Origin: Caulobacter sp. SLTY
Lineage (GTDB): Bacteria > Pseudomonadota > Alphaproteobacteria > Caulobacterales > Caulobacteraceae
DNA: 55,922 nucleotides
Reading direction: 5' to 3'
Assembly: GCF_009905535.1 (NCBI RefSeq)
Contig: NZ_JAAALA010000029.1
Coordinates: 1-55,922 of the forward strand
A model generated the notes under the pieces. That model was not told the origin of the DNA, did no database searches, and saw only the letters and a program-made list of their open reading frames with translations. Numbering within the stretch: position 1 is the stretch's first letter; every line of letters begins with the position of its first letter. Shown here one piece after another: positions 25,862-33,872 of the stretch. A program made the position numbers and the translations under genes.

Positions 25862-26839
25862 TCACGGCTTGGGAACCGGCGGCGCCCCGGACGGCAGCGG
25901 CGCATCGGGCGTCAGGGTGAAGCCGGCGACATCCTCGATCACCATCCGGCGCTGATTGTCGCGGATCAGCAGGTGATAGCCCTTGGCATAGAAGGCCGAG
26001 CGATTGCCGGCCGGCAGCCGCGACGCCGCCTGGCGGGAGGGCGCCTCGGGGATCACCCCATCGTTGGCCCCGTAGAGGTAGGCGGTGGGGACCTTGACCC
26101 CGCCAATCTCCTTCCAGGCCGCCTCCATCAGGTCGACAAGGCCGGAGATGGTGTCGGGCCGCGCGCCCCAGATCATCAGCCGGTCGCGGCCCATGGCGCG
26201 CAGTTCGTCGATGTTGTCGGACGGCTTGACCGCGTCGGCCAGCCAAGCCGGCGGCTGCACCGCCTTGCCGGGGCTGACGCGGGCGGTGATCCACAGCACC
26301 GTCTTGTAAGGCAGGGGCTGGCTGGACCAGCCCCATACCGCCGGGGCCAGCAGAACCAGCCGTTCGGCGGACGGGGCGCGGGCCCCGGCGAAGGCGCAGA
26401 TGGCCACGGCCCCACCCATGCTCTCCCCGACCACGGTGACCGGCACACCGGGATGGCGGGCCTTCACCAGGTCGACGAAGACCCGCAGATCCTCGGTCAT
26501 CAGTTCGCGCCCGGCCCAGATGCCACGCCCTACCGAGCGGCCGAAGCCGCGCTGATCGAAGGCATAGGTGGCGATCCCCTGCTCCGCCCAGATCGGCGCA
26601 GCCAGGTGGAAGGCGTTGGCGTAGTCGTTCATGCCGTGCAGGCCGACGATGATCGCCCGCAGGGGCGCGGTCTCTCGCCAGACGGTCAGGCCGAGGCGGG
26701 CGCCGTCGAAGCTGACGAAATCGGTCTCGCCAAGACTCGGGCCGCTGAACCCTGCCAGGGGCGTCAGCGGCGACTGCACCAGCATTGGAGCGCAGCCGCC
26801 GAGGGCGGTGAGCGAGAGCAGGAAAGCCCGACGTTTCAT
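25862..26839 (-). CDS. Alpha/beta hydrolase lipoprotein, monoacylglycerol lipase/lysophospholipase-like
   Basis: A 325-residue hydrolase with a lipobox at residues 13-16 (LGGC, Cys16), so probably membrane-anchored. Catalytic residues by motif are Ser140 in VVGESMGGA, Asp260 in LYGANDGVIP and His289 in KGYHLLIRD. The oxyanion region is LHGMNDYANAF. This is the PldB/monoglyceride-lipase subgroup (COG2267), acting on lysophospholipids or monoacylglycerols. The start ATG (26839) overlaps the stop of the upstream uracil-DNA glycosylase homologue (ATGA); the functional connection is not obvious. Confidence 0.86.
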   Translation of the reverse strand: MKRRAFLLSLTALGGCAPMLVQSPLTPLAGFSGPSLGETDFVSFDGARLGLTVWRETAPLRAIIVGLHGMNDYANAFHLAAPIWAEQGIATYAFDQRGFGRSVGRGIWAGRELMTEDLRVFVDLVKARHPGVPVTVVGESMGGAVAICAFAGARAPSAERLVLLAPAVWGWSSQPLPYKTVLWITARVSPGKAVQPPAWLADAVKPSDNIDELRAMGRDRLMIWGARPDTISGLVDLMEAAWKEIGGVKVPTAYLYGANDGVIPEAPSRQAASRLPAGNRSAFYAKGYHLLIRDNQRRMVIEDVAGFTLTPDAPLPSGAPPVPKP

Positions 26840-27420
26840 CCGCCCAGAATGTCCGACACGCGATGGCGAAGGAAAGGCGTTACTTCGTCCTCGAACCAGG
26901 GATTGCGCTTCAGCCAGGCGGTGTTGCGCCAGGACGGATGCGGCATGGGCAGGTACCGGGGCAGGTAGTCGCGCCAGGCCCGCACCGTCTCGGTCATATT
27001 GGCCTTTGCGCGGTCGCCCAGGGCCCACGCCTGGGCATAGCCGCCGACCAGCAGGGTGAGCTCGACATTCGGCAGGGCGGCAAGGAGCTGTGGCCGCCAC
27101 AGGGCGGCGCAGCGGGGCGGCGGCGGGTAGTCGCCCCCCTTTGGATTGGTCCCCGGAAAGCAGAAGGCCATGGCGGCGACGCCGATCTCCGGCCGGTCGT
27201 AGAAGGTGGCGCGATCGATGCCCATCCAGGCGCGCAACCGCTCTCCGGAGGGATCGGTGAACGGCACGCCGCTCTCATGCACCCGACGACCGGGCGCCTG
27301 GCCGCAGATCAGCAGACGGGTCTGGCTGGAGACCCAGGTCACCGGCCTTGGCGTATGCGGCAGCTCCCCGGCGCAGGCGCGGCAGGCGGCGATGTCAGCG
27401 AGGATGGCGTCGAGGCTCAT
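26836..27420 (-). CDS. Uracil-DNA glycosylase family protein
   Basis: A 194-residue single-domain member of the UDG superfamily. Cys13 and Cys16 (ACRAC) recall the Fe-S uracil glycosylases; the first active-site motif is ICGQAPGRRVHESGVPF, and the second is MPHPSWRN near the C-terminus. These proteins excise damaged bases, but this subfamily is smaller than family 4 enzymes and its specificity is not known. It is the upstream gene of a two-gene unit with the lipoprotein hydrolase. No SOS box is seen upstream, unlike the UdgX operon. Confidence 0.83.
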   Translation of the reverse strand: MSLDAILADIAACRACAGELPHTPRPVTWVSSQTRLLICGQAPGRRVHESGVPFTDPSGERLRAWMGIDRATFYDRPEIGVAAMAFCFPGTNPKGGDYPPPPRCAALWRPQLLAALPNVELTLLVGGYAQAWALGDRAKANMTETVRAWRDYLPRYLPMPHPSWRNTAWLKRNPWFEDEVTPFLRHRVSDILGG

Positions 27421-27435
27421 CCCCGCCTAACGCGC

Positions 27436-28065
27436 TCAGCCACCGAACATCGCGCTTTCGCGGGCCACCATCTCGGCGAACGAGGGCCGGGCCAGCATGG
27501 CCTCGGACCAGGCCATGGTCTTGGGCCAGCGGGTCAGGTCGAACTTAAGGTGGCGGAGGTTGGCGAAGGGGCTGGCCACCGCCAGGTCGGCCAGGGACAG
27601 GCTGTCGCCGACCAGATAGCCGCCTGGCGCCGGGACCAGACTTTCCAGGTAGTCGAGAACCGGCACGATCGCCGTCTCGCTCTTCATGGCCGCCTCCTCG
27701 TCGCTCGGCATGCCGAGCAGCGGGGCCACGACGCGGTTGAAGAACATCGGCCCGGCCGCGTTGACCAGGATGGTGTCGGCGAACTCCTCAAACCAGATGA
27801 CCCTGGCCCGGTCTTTGGCTTCGGCGGGGATCAGCGCCGGTTGCGGTTTGATGGCTTCGAAATAGTGGACGATGGCGCTGGAGTCGCAGACGGTGAAGTC
27901 GCCGTCCCGCAGGGCCGGAATCTTTCGGAAGGGGCTGACGGCGTCGAATTCCGGGTCCGGCTTGCCGAAGCGGGTCGGCTTGCTTTCGACCGCGATGCCC
28001 TTCTCGGCCGCGGCCGCCAGCGCCTTACGCACGAAGGGAGACAGGGTGCCGCCGTATACGATCAC
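27436..28065 (-). CDS. Glutathione S-transferase family protein
   Basis: A 209-residue GST. The thioredoxin-like N-terminal domain has YGGTLSPFVRKAL and the cis-proline region FRKIPAL followed by DSSAIVHYFE; the C-terminal helical domain has GDSLSLADLAVASPF. GTG start at 28065 with AAGGA upstream. Cytoplasmic conjugation or peroxidase activity is likely; substrate unknown. A second GST lies at 31675-32298; the two differ in motif and are not a tandem duplication. Sixteen bases separate its stop from the UDG-family start. Confidence 0.87.
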   Translation of the reverse strand: MIVYGGTLSPFVRKALAAAAEKGIAVESKPTRFGKPDPEFDAVSPFRKIPALRDGDFTVCDSSAIVHYFEAIKPQPALIPAEAKDRARVIWFEEFADTILVNAAGPMFFNRVVAPLLGMPSDEEAAMKSETAIVPVLDYLESLVPAPGGYLVGDSLSLADLAVASPFANLRHLKFDLTRWPKTMAWSEAMLARPSFAEMVARESAMFGG

Positions 28066-28081
28066 AGTGCGTTTCCTTTGA

Positions 28082-28330
28082 CTATTCGCTTTGCGGCAGT
28101 CGTATCCGATAGACGCCCTTGAAGCTATCGGGATCAGCGGGCTTGTTATGGCGCAGGATGACCACCTGGCCCTGCCGCGCCATGCCGACGGCGGTGGAGC
28201 GCACCTGGCCCAGGATCCGCTGCCAGCGCTCGGGCTGCAGTTGCTTGGCCACCTGGGCCGGGTCGATGCTTTTGCCGGCGGGCTGCTCGGCCAGGATTGA
28301 GAGGATGGCGTCTTCGATCGGGGAGGTCAT
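28082..28330 (-). CDS. DUF3253 protein coupled to a VapC toxin
   Basis: An 82-residue protein matching DUF3253: IEDAILSILAEQPAGKSIDPAQVAK and a C-terminal GVYRIRLP suggest a compact winged helix. It contains GMARQGQVVILRHNKPADPD, the typical wing. Family members are small and uncharacterised; DNA binding is a reasonable guess. The ATG overlaps the vapC stop by four bases (ATGA), making it the third gene of a VapB-VapC unit and raising the possibility of a regulator or modulator of the toxin. Confidence 0.75.
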   Translation of the reverse strand: MTSPIEDAILSILAEQPAGKSIDPAQVAKQLQPERWQRILGQVRSTAVGMARQGQVVILRHNKPADPDSFKGVYRIRLPQSE

Positions 28331-28707
28331 CGGCCGATTTCCATGGGAACTCCAAAGTCGAACCGGGCCCAGGCGCGGTCGGCGGTAAGAATGGGCATGC
28401 GACGATCCTGAGCCAAGGCAATGCACAGTCGATCGCCCATCGACAGGTTGGCCGAGCGGCCGAGCCGTTGATAGATCAAGGCGGCCCCGAGGGCATGTTC
28501 GGCCGTCACCGGGGCGACTTCCAAGCCGAATCCGCGCAGTTCCGACTCGAAGAAGACCGGGTCTTCGCCGCGCTCCGCCAGAAGGCTGAGGACTTCCGCC
28601 AGGTTGGCGGCGCCGATCACCGCACCGGGAAGTCGCGCCGCGAGCGTGTCGGCGCCCCGTTCGTTGAGCAGGACGGCAAGCACCGCGGAAGAATCGAGGA
28701 CGATCAT
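28327..28707 (-). CDS. VapC-family PIN-domain toxin
   Basis: A 126-residue PIN domain. The acidic metal-binding residues are in place: Asp5 (VLDSSAVLA), Glu38 (NLAEVLSLL), Asp92 (MGDRLCIALA) and Asp110 (ILTADRAW). VapC toxins are Mg-dependent ribonucleases that cleave tRNA or rRNA and are held inactive by VapB. Start and stop overlap the antitoxin and DUF3253 genes by four bases each, so all three are translationally coupled. Confidence 0.92.
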   Translation of the reverse strand: MIVLDSSAVLAVLLNERGADTLAARLPGAVIGAANLAEVLSLLAERGEDPVFFESELRGFGLEVAPVTAEHALGAALIYQRLGRSANLSMGDRLCIALAQDRRMPILTADRAWARFDFGVPMEIGR

Positions 28708-28964
28708 TCGCCCCAGAGCCGCGACCGCTCTGCGATGAACCGGTCAACCTCGCCCGCCTTGGCCTCTTCGCCGCCGAACGCCTTGATCGCCCGGGCCTGT
28801 AGGCGTTTGAGCCGGTCCTGGTCCAAGGGGGGTCGGGGGTTGTCGTTCAAGGCCTCGAGCAAGGACCTCGCCTCCGCCTCCATCGAGCGCCGGTTTTCGG
28901 CCGCGCGGCGACGTAGTGCGTCGTGGGCTTGGTCGCTGAGGTTTCGGATGGTCAGGGTTGCCAT
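28704..28964 (-). CDS. VapB/FitA-like ribbon-helix-helix antitoxin
   Basis: An 86-residue antitoxin. The N-terminal ribbon-helix-helix is MATLTIRNLSDQAHDALRRR, with NRRSMEAEARSLLEAL as helix 2, a FitA-type sequence. The C-terminus (residues ~45-86) is charged and is expected to wrap the VapC active site. It precedes vapC with a four-base overlap. ATG at 28964 is selected because it begins the RHH fold. An operator-like direct repeat at 28977-28992 lies just upstream. Confidence 0.9.
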   Translation of the reverse strand: MATLTIRNLSDQAHDALRRRAAENRRSMEAEARSLLEALNDNPRPPLDQDRLKRLQARAIKAFGGEEAKAGEVDRFIAERSRLWGE

Positions 28965-28976
28965 GCCAGCAACGTA

Positions 28977-28992
28977 AGCAATGATAGCAATG
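28977..28992. promoter_or_regulatory. Candidate VapB operator, direct repeat AGCAATG
   Basis: AGCAATG occurs twice, at 28977-28983 and 28986-28992, separated by two bases, 12 bases upstream of the antitoxin start. RHH antitoxins bind short repeated half-sites in their own promoter. The repeat lies in an AT-rich patch in the 40-base gap after the DUF1444 gene. Confidence 0.45.
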
Positions 28993-29004
28993 CTGTCAAA
29001 GCGC

Positions 29005-29907
29005 CTAGTACGGATACGCCTCGTACAACTCCCATTTCCCGTTGCGCCAAGCCAGAAGGGCGCTCGACAGCATGGGCTCGTCAAACTCGCCGGGCTCCTC
29101 GACCATCTTCCGGCCGATCAGCTTGAGGTCGCGCAGGGAATCACGCCGCCCCTCGAACCCTATGAGGAGAGTGTTCCGGCCAGTTACAAGAACCACGGGC
29201 ACGCCCACGCCCGTCTTTTCCAGCGTCGCCCAAAAGTCGTCGACGACCAGCAGGCTGGAGGCCGATCCGCCCGGCGTGGTGATCAGCACCAGATCGCCGA
29301 TTTCCTCGCCTTCGGGTTTGCCGATCAGGCCGGGGGTGTTGGCCAGAGCGATATTCCAAGCCCGGTCGAGTGAGCCCAGCTTGTCGACCACGTCCTGCTG
29401 CATCGAATAGGAATACACGTCCGGCCGGTCGGCGGCGATGATCGCCACAAGGCCGCCGGGCAGAGGGCGATATGCCAGACCGCCCTTGTCCGGCGCCTGT
29501 ACCTGCTCGGCGAGGAGCGCTTCGTAGGACTCGATGAACTCCATCGACCGAACCAGGACGATGGCGTTGCCGGCGGTCAAAGCAGAACCCTCGACTTCGA
29601 CCAGGGCGGTCGCCACCCGCACGAAGCGCGCCACCGTTTCGTCCAGAAACTCGGGATTGGCGCGGTACTCGCGATAGGCATTGTCGAGATACTGGGTCTT
29701 CTCCACACCGTCCGGGCCGGTGATCTTCAACTCAAGATCAGAGACCACCACCACCTTCGTCTCCGGCGCGGCGCGGGCCAGCTCGGCGAGGTAGTAGTCG
29801 AGGAACTCCTTCTTGCTCAGCGGGTCTTCCGCCGCCGCCATCCCCGCTGACAATAAGCCGGCGGCCAGGACAAACACCGCCGCAATTCGCAAAATCCAGG
29901 ATCGCAT
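29005..29907 (-). CDS. Secreted DUF1444-like protein
   Basis: A 300-residue protein with a signal peptide (MRSWILRIAAVFVLAAGLLSAGMAAA). The rest resembles DUF1444/YtpQ: KKEFLDYYLAELARAAPETKV at the start, a central GGLVAIIAADRPDVYSYSMQQ, and later LDRAWNIALANTPGLIG. These proteins have no established function. The secretion signal is unusual for the Bacillus-type members, which are cytoplasmic. It is upstream of the VapBC unit on the same strand by 40 bases, so read-through is possible. The gene is divergent from a thioesterase gene. Confidence 0.72.
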   Translation of the reverse strand: MRSWILRIAAVFVLAAGLLSAGMAAAEDPLSKKEFLDYYLAELARAAPETKVVVVSDLELKITGPDGVEKTQYLDNAYREYRANPEFLDETVARFVRVATALVEVEGSALTAGNAIVLVRSMEFIESYEALLAEQVQAPDKGGLAYRPLPGGLVAIIAADRPDVYSYSMQQDVVDKLGSLDRAWNIALANTPGLIGKPEGEEIGDLVLITTPGGSASSLLVVDDFWATLEKTGVGVPVVLVTGRNTLLIGFEGRRDSLRDLKLIGRKMVEEPGEFDEPMLSSALLAWRNGKWELYEAYPY

Positions 29908-29955
29908 CGCCGCCCCGTCGCCGCTATCTAGCCCGCAACGAGAGGATCATACGCA

Positions 29956-30408
29956 ATGGACGGCAGTAACGAAATGCAGGGCGGGCCGCGCCTGGTCACC
30001 GAGGGCGACTTCGCCGGCTGGCGCACCTGGCCGGGCGACCCCTTCGAGAGCCAGTCGGGGCCCTTCTACTTCCGCGAGGAGGCGGACGGGACCATCCGCT
30101 GCGCCTTCCGGGCAGAGGCCAAGCATATGAACGGCGGTGGCTTCATGCACGGCGGCTGCGTGTTGACCTTCGCCGACTTCTGCCTGTTCGCCATCGCGGC
30201 CAAGGAACTGGAGGGCGGTCATTCGGTGACGGTCAGCCTCGGCGGAGAGTTCGTCGGCACCGCCCATGTCGGCGACCTGATCGAATGCACCGGCGAGGTG
30301 GTCAAGGCCGGCAAATCGATGGTCTTCGTGCGCGGCCTGATCTCCACCGGCGGCGAGCCCATGATGCCCTTCTCGGGCGTGGTCAAGCGGGTGGCCCGCA
30401 GACTCTAG
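29956..30408 (+). CDS. PaaI-type hotdog-fold thioesterase
   Basis: A 150-residue hotdog protein. The catalytic-loop pattern HMNGGGFMHGGCVLTFADF matches the PaaI/YbgC group, where a conserved HGG segment and an acidic residue activate water. It probably hydrolyses aryl- or acyl-CoA thioesters as a dimer or tetramer. It stands alone, divergent from the DUF1444 gene, with no clear catabolic operon around it. Confidence 0.86.
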   Translation: MDGSNEMQGGPRLVTEGDFAGWRTWPGDPFESQSGPFYFREEADGTIRCAFRAEAKHMNGGGFMHGGCVLTFADFCLFAIAAKELEGGHSVTVSLGGEFVGTAHVGDLIECTGEVVKAGKSMVFVRGLISTGGEPMMPFSGVVKRVARRL

Positions 30409-30518
30409 AGAAGCTGAACGCCACATGAAAAAAGCTTCATGCCGCATGACATGTCGTTAAGTTGAAATCACACCTGTGTTCTCCCACCTAAGTCCTCGGA
30501 CAAACGGGAGATCCTGCC

Positions 30519-30638
30519 ATGAGGAAACTGTTCCTCATTTTCTGTTCCTCGCTGGTGCTCAGCACCGCCCTGGCCGTCACGGCTCTGTCGGACGCGCGCG
30601 ACACCGGGCTGTACGCGACCCTGTCGCGCGACGTCTGA
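30519..30638 (+). CDS. Possible secreted or membrane microprotein (39 aa)
   Basis: ATG at 30519 has GGGAG 8 bases upstream. The product, MRKLFLIFCSSLVLSTALAV followed by a short polar tail, looks like a signal peptide or single membrane helix with a cysteine. Third-codon GC is high. The region 30409-30518 before it is AT-richer than average and may hold its promoter. Short length keeps confidence low. Confidence 0.5.
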   Translation: MRKLFLIFCSSLVLSTALAVTALSDARDTGLYATLSRDV

Positions 30639-30679
30639 TACTTGCCTAGCCCGCCGCGCGCGGGCAGGACTGGCGGTGC

Positions 30680-31678
30680 ATGACCCTGCCGCTGTCCATC
30701 CTCGACCTGTCGACAATCCAGTCCGGCTCGACCCCGGCGGAGGCCATCCGCCGGAGCCTTGATCTGGCGCGCGCGGCGGACGAGCTGGGGTATCGGCGCT
30801 ACTGGGTTGCGGAGCATCACTCGACGGCCTCTCACGCGGGCACGGCGCCGGAAATCCTGATCGCCGCGCTGACCCAGGCGACCAGCCGCATCCGGCTGGG
30901 CTCCGGCGGGGTGCTGCTGGCCAACTACAGCCCGCTGAAGGTGGCCGAGCAGTTCATGACCCTGGAGGCGCTGGCGCCGGGGCGGATCGACCTGGGCATC
31001 GGCCGTTCGGTCGGCGGCGACGAGCGCACCGGCCAGGCCCTGCGCACCGCCGGGCTACAGGCCTTCCCCAGCTTTTTTCCATTGTTGCAGGCCTTCCTGC
31101 TCGACGCCGGCGGGCGTCAACCCTTCCCGCTCGGCCACCCGCTGAAGGGCGTCCAGGCGCAGCCCTGGGGCCCCACACACCCGGACCTGTTCGTCCTCTG
31201 CTCCTCGGCCCGCAGCGCGGCCATCGCCGGACAGCTGGGTGTCGGCATGGTCTATGCCGAGTTCCTCAGCGGCCAGGGTTCGACCGAGGCTATCTCGGCC
31301 TATCGCGCCGCCTTCCGCCCGTCCCTGTTCCGCCGCGCGCCCCACGCAGCCACGGCCATCGCCGTTTTCGCCGCCGACACGACGGAGGACGCCCGACGGC
31401 TGGACGCCCCTCGCCGCGCCTGGGTGGTGGGTGAGGCCGAAGGCCTGCTGGAGGTCTTCCCCTCGGTCGAGGCGGCGGAGGCCCGGCTGGCCGACAAGGC
31501 CGGCCATTCGGCCATCGCGGCGGCCGAGGCGCGGGCCTTGGTCGGAGATGGCCCGACCGTGCGCGCCGGCCTGGCCGCCAAGCTGGCGGAGACCGGGGCC
31601 GACGAGTTGTTCGTCATCGCGGCGGGACCGAGCCTGGACGATCAGGTCCGGTCGCTTGAGCTGATGATCGCCGCCTAG
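30680..31678 (+). CDS. LLM-class flavin-dependent oxidoreductase (luciferase-like)
   Basis: A 332-residue luciferase-like monooxygenase. It has LSILDLSTIQSG at the start, YWVAEHHSTASHAGTAPEIL (the typical E-H-H segment), GSGGVLLANYSPLKVAEQF and LGIGRSVGGDERT. The family uses reduced FMN and oxygen; substrates vary and cannot be predicted. Similar proteins are annotated as alkanal monooxygenase-like. The stop codon lies in a CTAG shared with the convergent GST gene. Confidence 0.88.
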   Translation: MTLPLSILDLSTIQSGSTPAEAIRRSLDLARAADELGYRRYWVAEHHSTASHAGTAPEILIAALTQATSRIRLGSGGVLLANYSPLKVAEQFMTLEALAPGRIDLGIGRSVGGDERTGQALRTAGLQAFPSFFPLLQAFLLDAGGRQPFPLGHPLKGVQAQPWGPTHPDLFVLCSSARSAAIAGQLGVGMVYAEFLSGQGSTEAISAYRAAFRPSLFRRAPHAATAIAVFAADTTEDARRLDAPRRAWVVGEAEGLLEVFPSVEAAEARLADKAGHSAIAAAEARALVGDGPTVRAGLAAKLAETGADELFVIAAGPSLDDQVRSLELMIAA

Positions 31679-32298
31679 GCCTTCACCCCGGCCGCCGCCG
31701 CCGGACGGGCCATCATTGCCTCGTACCAACGCCTGGCGTGGGTCAGGTCCTCGGGGATCGAGAACTTGGCCATGCGGGAGAAGTCGATCGCCGTGGCCGC
31801 GACGATGTCGGCCATGGTGATCCGGTCCCCGGCGATGAATTCGCTCTCCGCCAGCCGGCGGTCGAACACCTTCATCGCCCGCTCGCCGCCGCGATGGTTG
31901 CTCTCGGCGATCTCTGGGATCTGCTTTTCCAGGGCCGCCAGGGCCGGGTGACTGTGGCGCACGGCCAGCATCAGGGGCGTGGCCAGCATCATTTCCGCCC
32001 GGCGCAGCCACATTTCGATGACGGCGGCTTCCTTGGCGTCGCGGCCGAACATGTTGGGCTCGGGATAGACGCTTTCCAGGTACCGGCAGATGGCCACCGA
32101 CTCGGTGATCGTCGTCTGGTCGTCGATCTCCAGCGCCGGCACATTGGCCAGGCCCGCCTTGGCCAGGTATTCCGGCGCCCGGTGCTCGCCCTTGAAGACG
32201 TCGAGGTTGACGATCTCGACCTCGTGGTCGCCCTTCTCGGCCAGGAACCAGCGCACGCGGCGCGGATTGGGCGCGCGGAAGCTATCGTAGAGTTTCAA
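31675..32298 (-). CDS. Glutathione S-transferase family protein, TTG start
   Basis: A 207-residue GST. N-terminal domain: KLYDSFRAPNPRRVRWFLAEK, VPALEIDDQTTITESVAICRYLE; C-terminal domain: ESEFIAGDRITMADIVAATAI. No ATG lies at the expected N-terminus; TTG at 32298 preceded by GGGGAG (8 bases) gives the normal first strand, so I take TTG as the start. It follows the nucleoside transporter gene by 16 bases on the same strand. Its stop overlaps the LLM oxidoreductase stop in a shared CTAG. Confidence 0.87.
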   Translation of the reverse strand: MKLYDSFRAPNPRRVRWFLAEKGDHEVEIVNLDVFKGEHRAPEYLAKAGLANVPALEIDDQTTITESVAICRYLESVYPEPNMFGRDAKEAAVIEMWLRRAEMMLATPLMLAVRHSHPALAALEKQIPEIAESNHRGGERAMKVFDRRLAESEFIAGDRITMADIVAATAIDFSRMAKFSIPEDLTHARRWYEAMMARPAAAAGVKA

Positions 32299-32314
32299 GG
32301 CTTGGTCTCCCCGG

Positions 32315-33709
32315 TCAGGTTTTCGGCGCCTCGGCGGGCGTCGTTTCGGTCTTGGTCGGTGCGGGCGCCGGGGCCGGCTCAGCCGGCGGGGCGGCAACAG
32401 GCGCGGGCGCGGCAGCCACCGGCGCGTCGGCCCCGATGCCGAACAGCTCGCGCGGCATGGCCCCCACCACACTGGCGGTCATGCAGGTAGCCAGGAAGCC
32501 GGCCAGCAGGGCCTTCCAGACCATGCCGATCACCTCCGCCCGCCGCTCGGGCATCAGCACGCCCAGGCCCGAGACGGTGATCCCCACCGAACCCACGTTG
32601 GCGAAGCCGCATAGGGCATAGGTCATGATCATCCGGGCCCGCTCGCTCATCTCCCCGGCTGGGATGCGGCCCAGCTCGATAAAGCCGATGAACTCGGTCA
32701 GCATCAGCTTGACCCCCAGCAGCCAACCGGCCTTGCTCGCTTCCTCCCAACTGATCCCCATCGACCAGGCCAAGGGCGAGAAGACGATGCCCAGGACCCG
32801 CTCGATGGTCACGGGCGCGCCGGCGATGTCGGGCAGCAGGCCCAGCACAAGGTTGGCGATGGCCACCAGGGCCACGAAAACGATCAGGATGGCGCTGATG
32901 TTCAGCACCACCATCAGCCCGTCGGCCACCCCCTTGGAGATGGCGTCGATGGAGCTCTCGTAGCGCAGCAGCGAGGTGTAGTCGGCGGTGACGCCCTGCA
33001 CCCCCTTGGCCTCAGGGATGACCACTCTTGCCAGCAGCACCCCGGCCGGCGCCGACACCACCGAGGCGACCAGCACATGGGCCGCCGCGTTGGGCAGACT
33101 GTCCTTCAGAACCAGCGCATAGGCGACCATGGTCGAGCCGGCCACGGTGGCTAGGCCGACGACCATCATCAGGAAGAGTTCGGAGCGGGTCAGCTTGTCG
33201 AGGTAGGCGCGGATGATGATCGGAGTCTCGACCATGCCGACGAAGATGTTGGCAGCGGTGGCCGTGGCGGATGCGCCGCCCATGCCCATCACCTTTTCGA
33301 ACAGGAAGCCGAAACCCCGGATGATCCACTTGAGGATCCCCCAGTGCCACAGCAGAGCTGACAGCGCCGAGATCACCAGGATCAGCGGCAGCACCTGGAA
33401 GGCGAACACGAAGCCGGCGTTGGGGTTGGTCACCGGGTAAGGGGAATCGCCACCCCCCAGATAGCCGAACACGAACTGCGTGCCCTTGGCCGTGCCGGCG
33501 GCCAACCCATCGACCGCCTGGCTGATCCCCAGCACCACGCCCTGTAGCGCCGGGACCCCGAACAGCAGAAAGATCAGCCCGACCTGAACCAGCAGGGCCC
33601 CGATCGCCAGCCGCCAGGGAAATTCGCGCCGGTTCTCCGACACCAGCCAGCAGAGCAGCACGGTCAGCGCCAGGCCGACCAGGCTCTGGGCATTCTCCAG
33701 TCGGAACAT
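32315..33709 (-). CDS. Concentrative nucleoside transporter, NupC/CNT family
   Basis: A 464-residue membrane protein with CNT features: GVVLGISQAVDGLAAGTAKG near the N-terminus, FAFQVLPLILVISALSALLWHWG, GASATATAANIFVGMVETPI (the signature nucleoside- and Na-binding segment), and FANVGSVGITVSGLGVLMPERR. It imports nucleosides with sodium or protons. The last ~45 residues are a Pro/Ala-rich, charged tail beyond the usual end of the family. Start at 33709 has GGAGGG 6 bases upstream. Divergent from the S9 peptidase gene. Confidence 0.92.
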   Translation of the reverse strand: MFRLENAQSLVGLALTVLLCWLVSENRREFPWRLAIGALLVQVGLIFLLFGVPALQGVVLGISQAVDGLAAGTAKGTQFVFGYLGGGDSPYPVTNPNAGFVFAFQVLPLILVISALSALLWHWGILKWIIRGFGFLFEKVMGMGGASATATAANIFVGMVETPIIIRAYLDKLTRSELFLMMVVGLATVAGSTMVAYALVLKDSLPNAAAHVLVASVVSAPAGVLLARVVIPEAKGVQGVTADYTSLLRYESSIDAISKGVADGLMVVLNISAILIVFVALVAIANLVLGLLPDIAGAPVTIERVLGIVFSPLAWSMGISWEEASKAGWLLGVKLMLTEFIGFIELGRIPAGEMSERARMIMTYALCGFANVGSVGITVSGLGVLMPERRAEVIGMVWKALLAGFLATCMTASVVGAMPRELFGIGADAPVAAAPAPVAAPPAEPAPAPAPTKTETTPAEAPKT

Positions 33710-33872
33710 CTCAACCCTCCGGCCGCCCGACTCCCCGCCGGAGGGCGCGCCTCTGCCGCCTATTGACGACGAATGCCCATCCCGAAGCAAGGCGGCGCTA
33801 GGGCGCGCATGACTGTTGCCCGATCCGGGTCGGAATGACATCGTTCGCCCACACCTTTGGGGGCCTCGTTCC

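Noticed and set aside
25784..26968. 394-codon plus-strand frame
   Set aside because: Antisense to the lipoprotein hydrolase and UDG-family genes, with low-complexity composition only.
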